A stretch of 6,215 nucleotides of DNA, taken from Bacteroidales bacterium (GTDB taxonomy: Bacteria > Bacteroidota > Bacteroidia > Bacteroidales > GCA-2711565). Location: the NCBI GenBank assembly GCA_029931995.1, contig JAOZQX010000082.1, positions 1 to 6,215 of the forward strand. Direction: 5' to 3'. The notes beneath the pieces were generated by a model, which did not search any database, had not been told where the DNA came from, and was given only the letters and a program-made list of their open reading frames with translations. Positions 4,724-6,215 of this stretch are shown here, in pieces. A program made the translations under genes and the position numbers. Each line of letters opens with the position of its first letter. Position 1 is the stretch's first letter.

Positions 4724-6215
4724 ATGGCCAGATCCATTGAAATGAACCCGAATCCACTAGTTCAGTATTTGAACAAACATCCGGAAGAGTTTACAAAAAC
4801 TGATCTTATTAAATACATTGAAGATAACGATATTCAAATGGTGAATTTCCGTTATATTGGGTGGGATTTACGTTTAAAAACCCTGAACTTTGTGATTAAT
4901 GATCGCAATCATTTAGAGGCGATATTAACGGCTGGTGAGCGTGTGGATGGCTCCAGTTTGTTTTCGCTAATTGAAGCTGGTTCAAGTGATTTGTATATTA
5001 TTCCTCGTTATAAAACGGCTTTTCTGAATCCCTTTTCTGACATTCCTACGGTTGATATTTTGTGTTCGTACTATACTAAAGACGGAGTTCCGTTTGAAGA
5101 CTCGCCGGAATATGTTCTTCGTAAAGCGCATGAAGCGATGAAAGAAAAAACCGGGTACTCTTTTGAAGTAATGGGTGAGTTGGAGTATTACGTAATTAGC
5201 GAAAAAGATGAGTTATTTTTAGCCGAAGACCAAAAAGGCTATCACGAATCTACCCCTTTCGCAAAATGGGGTGAGTTGCGTGAACGTGCCATGCAGGCAA
5301 TTTCACAATGTGGCGGGTATATCAAATATGGCCATGCTGAAGTAGGCAATTTTCATAAAGGCGATTTGGTATATGAACAAAACGAGATTGAGTTTTTACC
5401 AACCAATTTGGAAGATGCTGCCGATCAATTGAATATTGCTAAATGGATTTTGCGCACACTCGCTTTTCAATACGGAGTTACTGTTACATTTGCCCCGAAG
5501 ATTACTGTAGGTAAGGCTGGAAGTGGATTACACATTCATACAAAAATTATAAAAGACGGCGAAACAGCCATGATTAGCGATGGTAAATTAAGTGATACTG
5601 CTAAGAAAGCAATAGCCGGTTATTTAGATTTAGCCCCATCCCTAACTGCTTTTGGAAACACCAATCCAACCTCCTATTTCCGTTTGGTTCCGCATCAGGA
5701 GGCTCCTACAAATATTTGCTGGGGCGATCGCAATCGATCGGTTTTGGTTCGTGTTCCTTTAGGATGGTCGGGAAAAAATAATATGATCAAACATGCGAAC
5801 CCTCAAGAACCCGATATAGATTTTAATTTCCACAACAAACAAACGGTTGAGTTCAGATGTCCTGATGGATCAGCTGATATTCACCTATTATTAGCGGGAT
5901 TAACTGTTGCTGCTCGTCATGGTTTGGAAATGGAAAATGCATTGGAGTATGCGGAGCGTACTTATGTTGATGTGAATATTTTTGATGATGAGAATAAGGA
6001 GCGTTTAGCTCAATTAGATAAACTCCCAACTTCTTGTTTTGAGTCGGCTGAGCAATTGGAGCGCCAAAAGGAAATTTATATGAAGTATGGGGTGTTTACT
6101 GAAAACATGTTGAATTGGATTATCACTTATTTAAAATCATATAATGACCAAACACTTCGTGTAGAACTTGGCAATGATGAAGATAAAATTTTGGCATTAG
6201 TAAATAAATATTTCA
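4724..6215 (+). CDS. glnA: Glutamine synthetase, Bacteroidota ~500-residue form, 3'-partial
   Basis: The enzyme makes glutamine from glutamate, ammonia and ATP and is the main entry point for nitrogen. 497 codons are open from ATG to the right edge with no stop, so only a few C-terminal residues are missing. Active-site blocks in order: RVDGSSLF (73-80), GELEYYVI (151-158, metal Glu), YEQNEIEFLP (217-226), GSGLHIH (266-272, with the ATP/metal His), SYFRLVPHQEAP (317-328, glutamate-binding and flap Glu), RNRS (336-339) and VEFRCPDGS (375-383). The C-terminal part has no NLYxL-type tyrosine adenylylation motif that I can find, so control by GlnE-type adenylylation is unlikely. The start is supported by MNPNPLVQYL-like N-termini of relatives. 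No Shine-Dalgarno is visible. A near-match to the -7 box, TAATTTCG (4682-4689), lies upstream. It is divergent from the terC-type gene with a ~150-base shared promoter region. Confidence 0.93.
   Translation, partial: MARSIEMNPNPLVQYLNKHPEEFTKTDLIKYIEDNDIQMVNFRYIGWDLRLKTLNFVINDRNHLEAILTAGERVDGSSLFSLIEAGSSDLYIIPRYKTAFLNPFSDIPTVDILCSYYTKDGVPFEDSPEYVLRKAHEAMKEKTGYSFEVMGELEYYVISEKDELFLAEDQKGYHESTPFAKWGELRERAMQAISQCGGYIKYGHAEVGNFHKGDLVYEQNEIEFLPTNLEDAADQLNIAKWILRTLAFQYGVTVTFAPKITVGKAGSGLHIHTKIIKDGETAMISDGKLSDTAKKAIAGYLDLAPSLTAFGNTNPTSYFRLVPHQEAPTNICWGDRNRSVLVRVPLGWSGKNNMIKHANPQEPDIDFNFHNKQTVEFRCPDGSADIHLLLAGLTVAARHGLEMENALEYAERTYVDVNIFDDENKERLAQLDKLPTSCFESAEQLERQKEIYMKYGVFTENMLNWIITYLKSYNDQTLRVELGNDEDKILALVNKYF

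Overview
The window looks like chromosomal DNA from a member of the Bacteroidota. The base composition is AT-rich, starts lack clear Shine-Dalgarno sequences, and several upstream regions carry the TAnnTTTG -7 box typical of this phylum. PurC, the TerC/Alx protein and the ~500-residue glutamine synthetase are all recognisable as the Bacteroidota forms. TGA is an ordinary stop here, since two intact genes end with it.

Layout, left to right. (1) The 3' part of purC (SAICAR synthase, de novo purine synthesis), interrupted by one in-frame TGA 71 codons before its natural end and followed by a very strong palindromic terminator. (2) A repeat-rich block (837-1457) between convergent genes. A small GIY-YIG nuclease-like gene on the minus strand is enclosed by inverted arms with ends TGTCATTYCGA and GAGRAATCTC. 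Next to it are two gene-less copies of the same arm pair, then a hairpin of a second repeat family. (3) A SirB1/transglutaminase-like protein gene on the minus strand. (4) A ~300-base spacer, then a plus-strand pair: a divergent S-adenosylmethionine decarboxylase-like protein and a small zinc-ribbon protein whose start lies one base after the preceding stop. (5) A convergent spacer with a terminator-like hairpin and one copy of a further dispersed repeat. (6) A TerC/Alx-family membrane protein on the minus strand, divergent from (7) glutamine synthetase, which runs off the right edge almost complete.

The housekeeping genes (purC, glnA) and the terC-type gene do not form one pathway. The most interesting part is the GIY-YIG/inverted-repeat cluster. 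The gene sits exactly where the short loop lies in its two neighbours, and its stop codon is completed by the repeat arm. All three arm pairs share the same two mismatches between left and right arm. This suggests a nuclease-carrying element with gene-less relatives, comparable in logic (not in enzyme) to REP/RAYT or MITE systems. It remains an inference from one locus. The SpeD-like protein, which keeps the processing Ser and the Cys of the AdoMetDC family but has lost its histidines, is the second point of interest.
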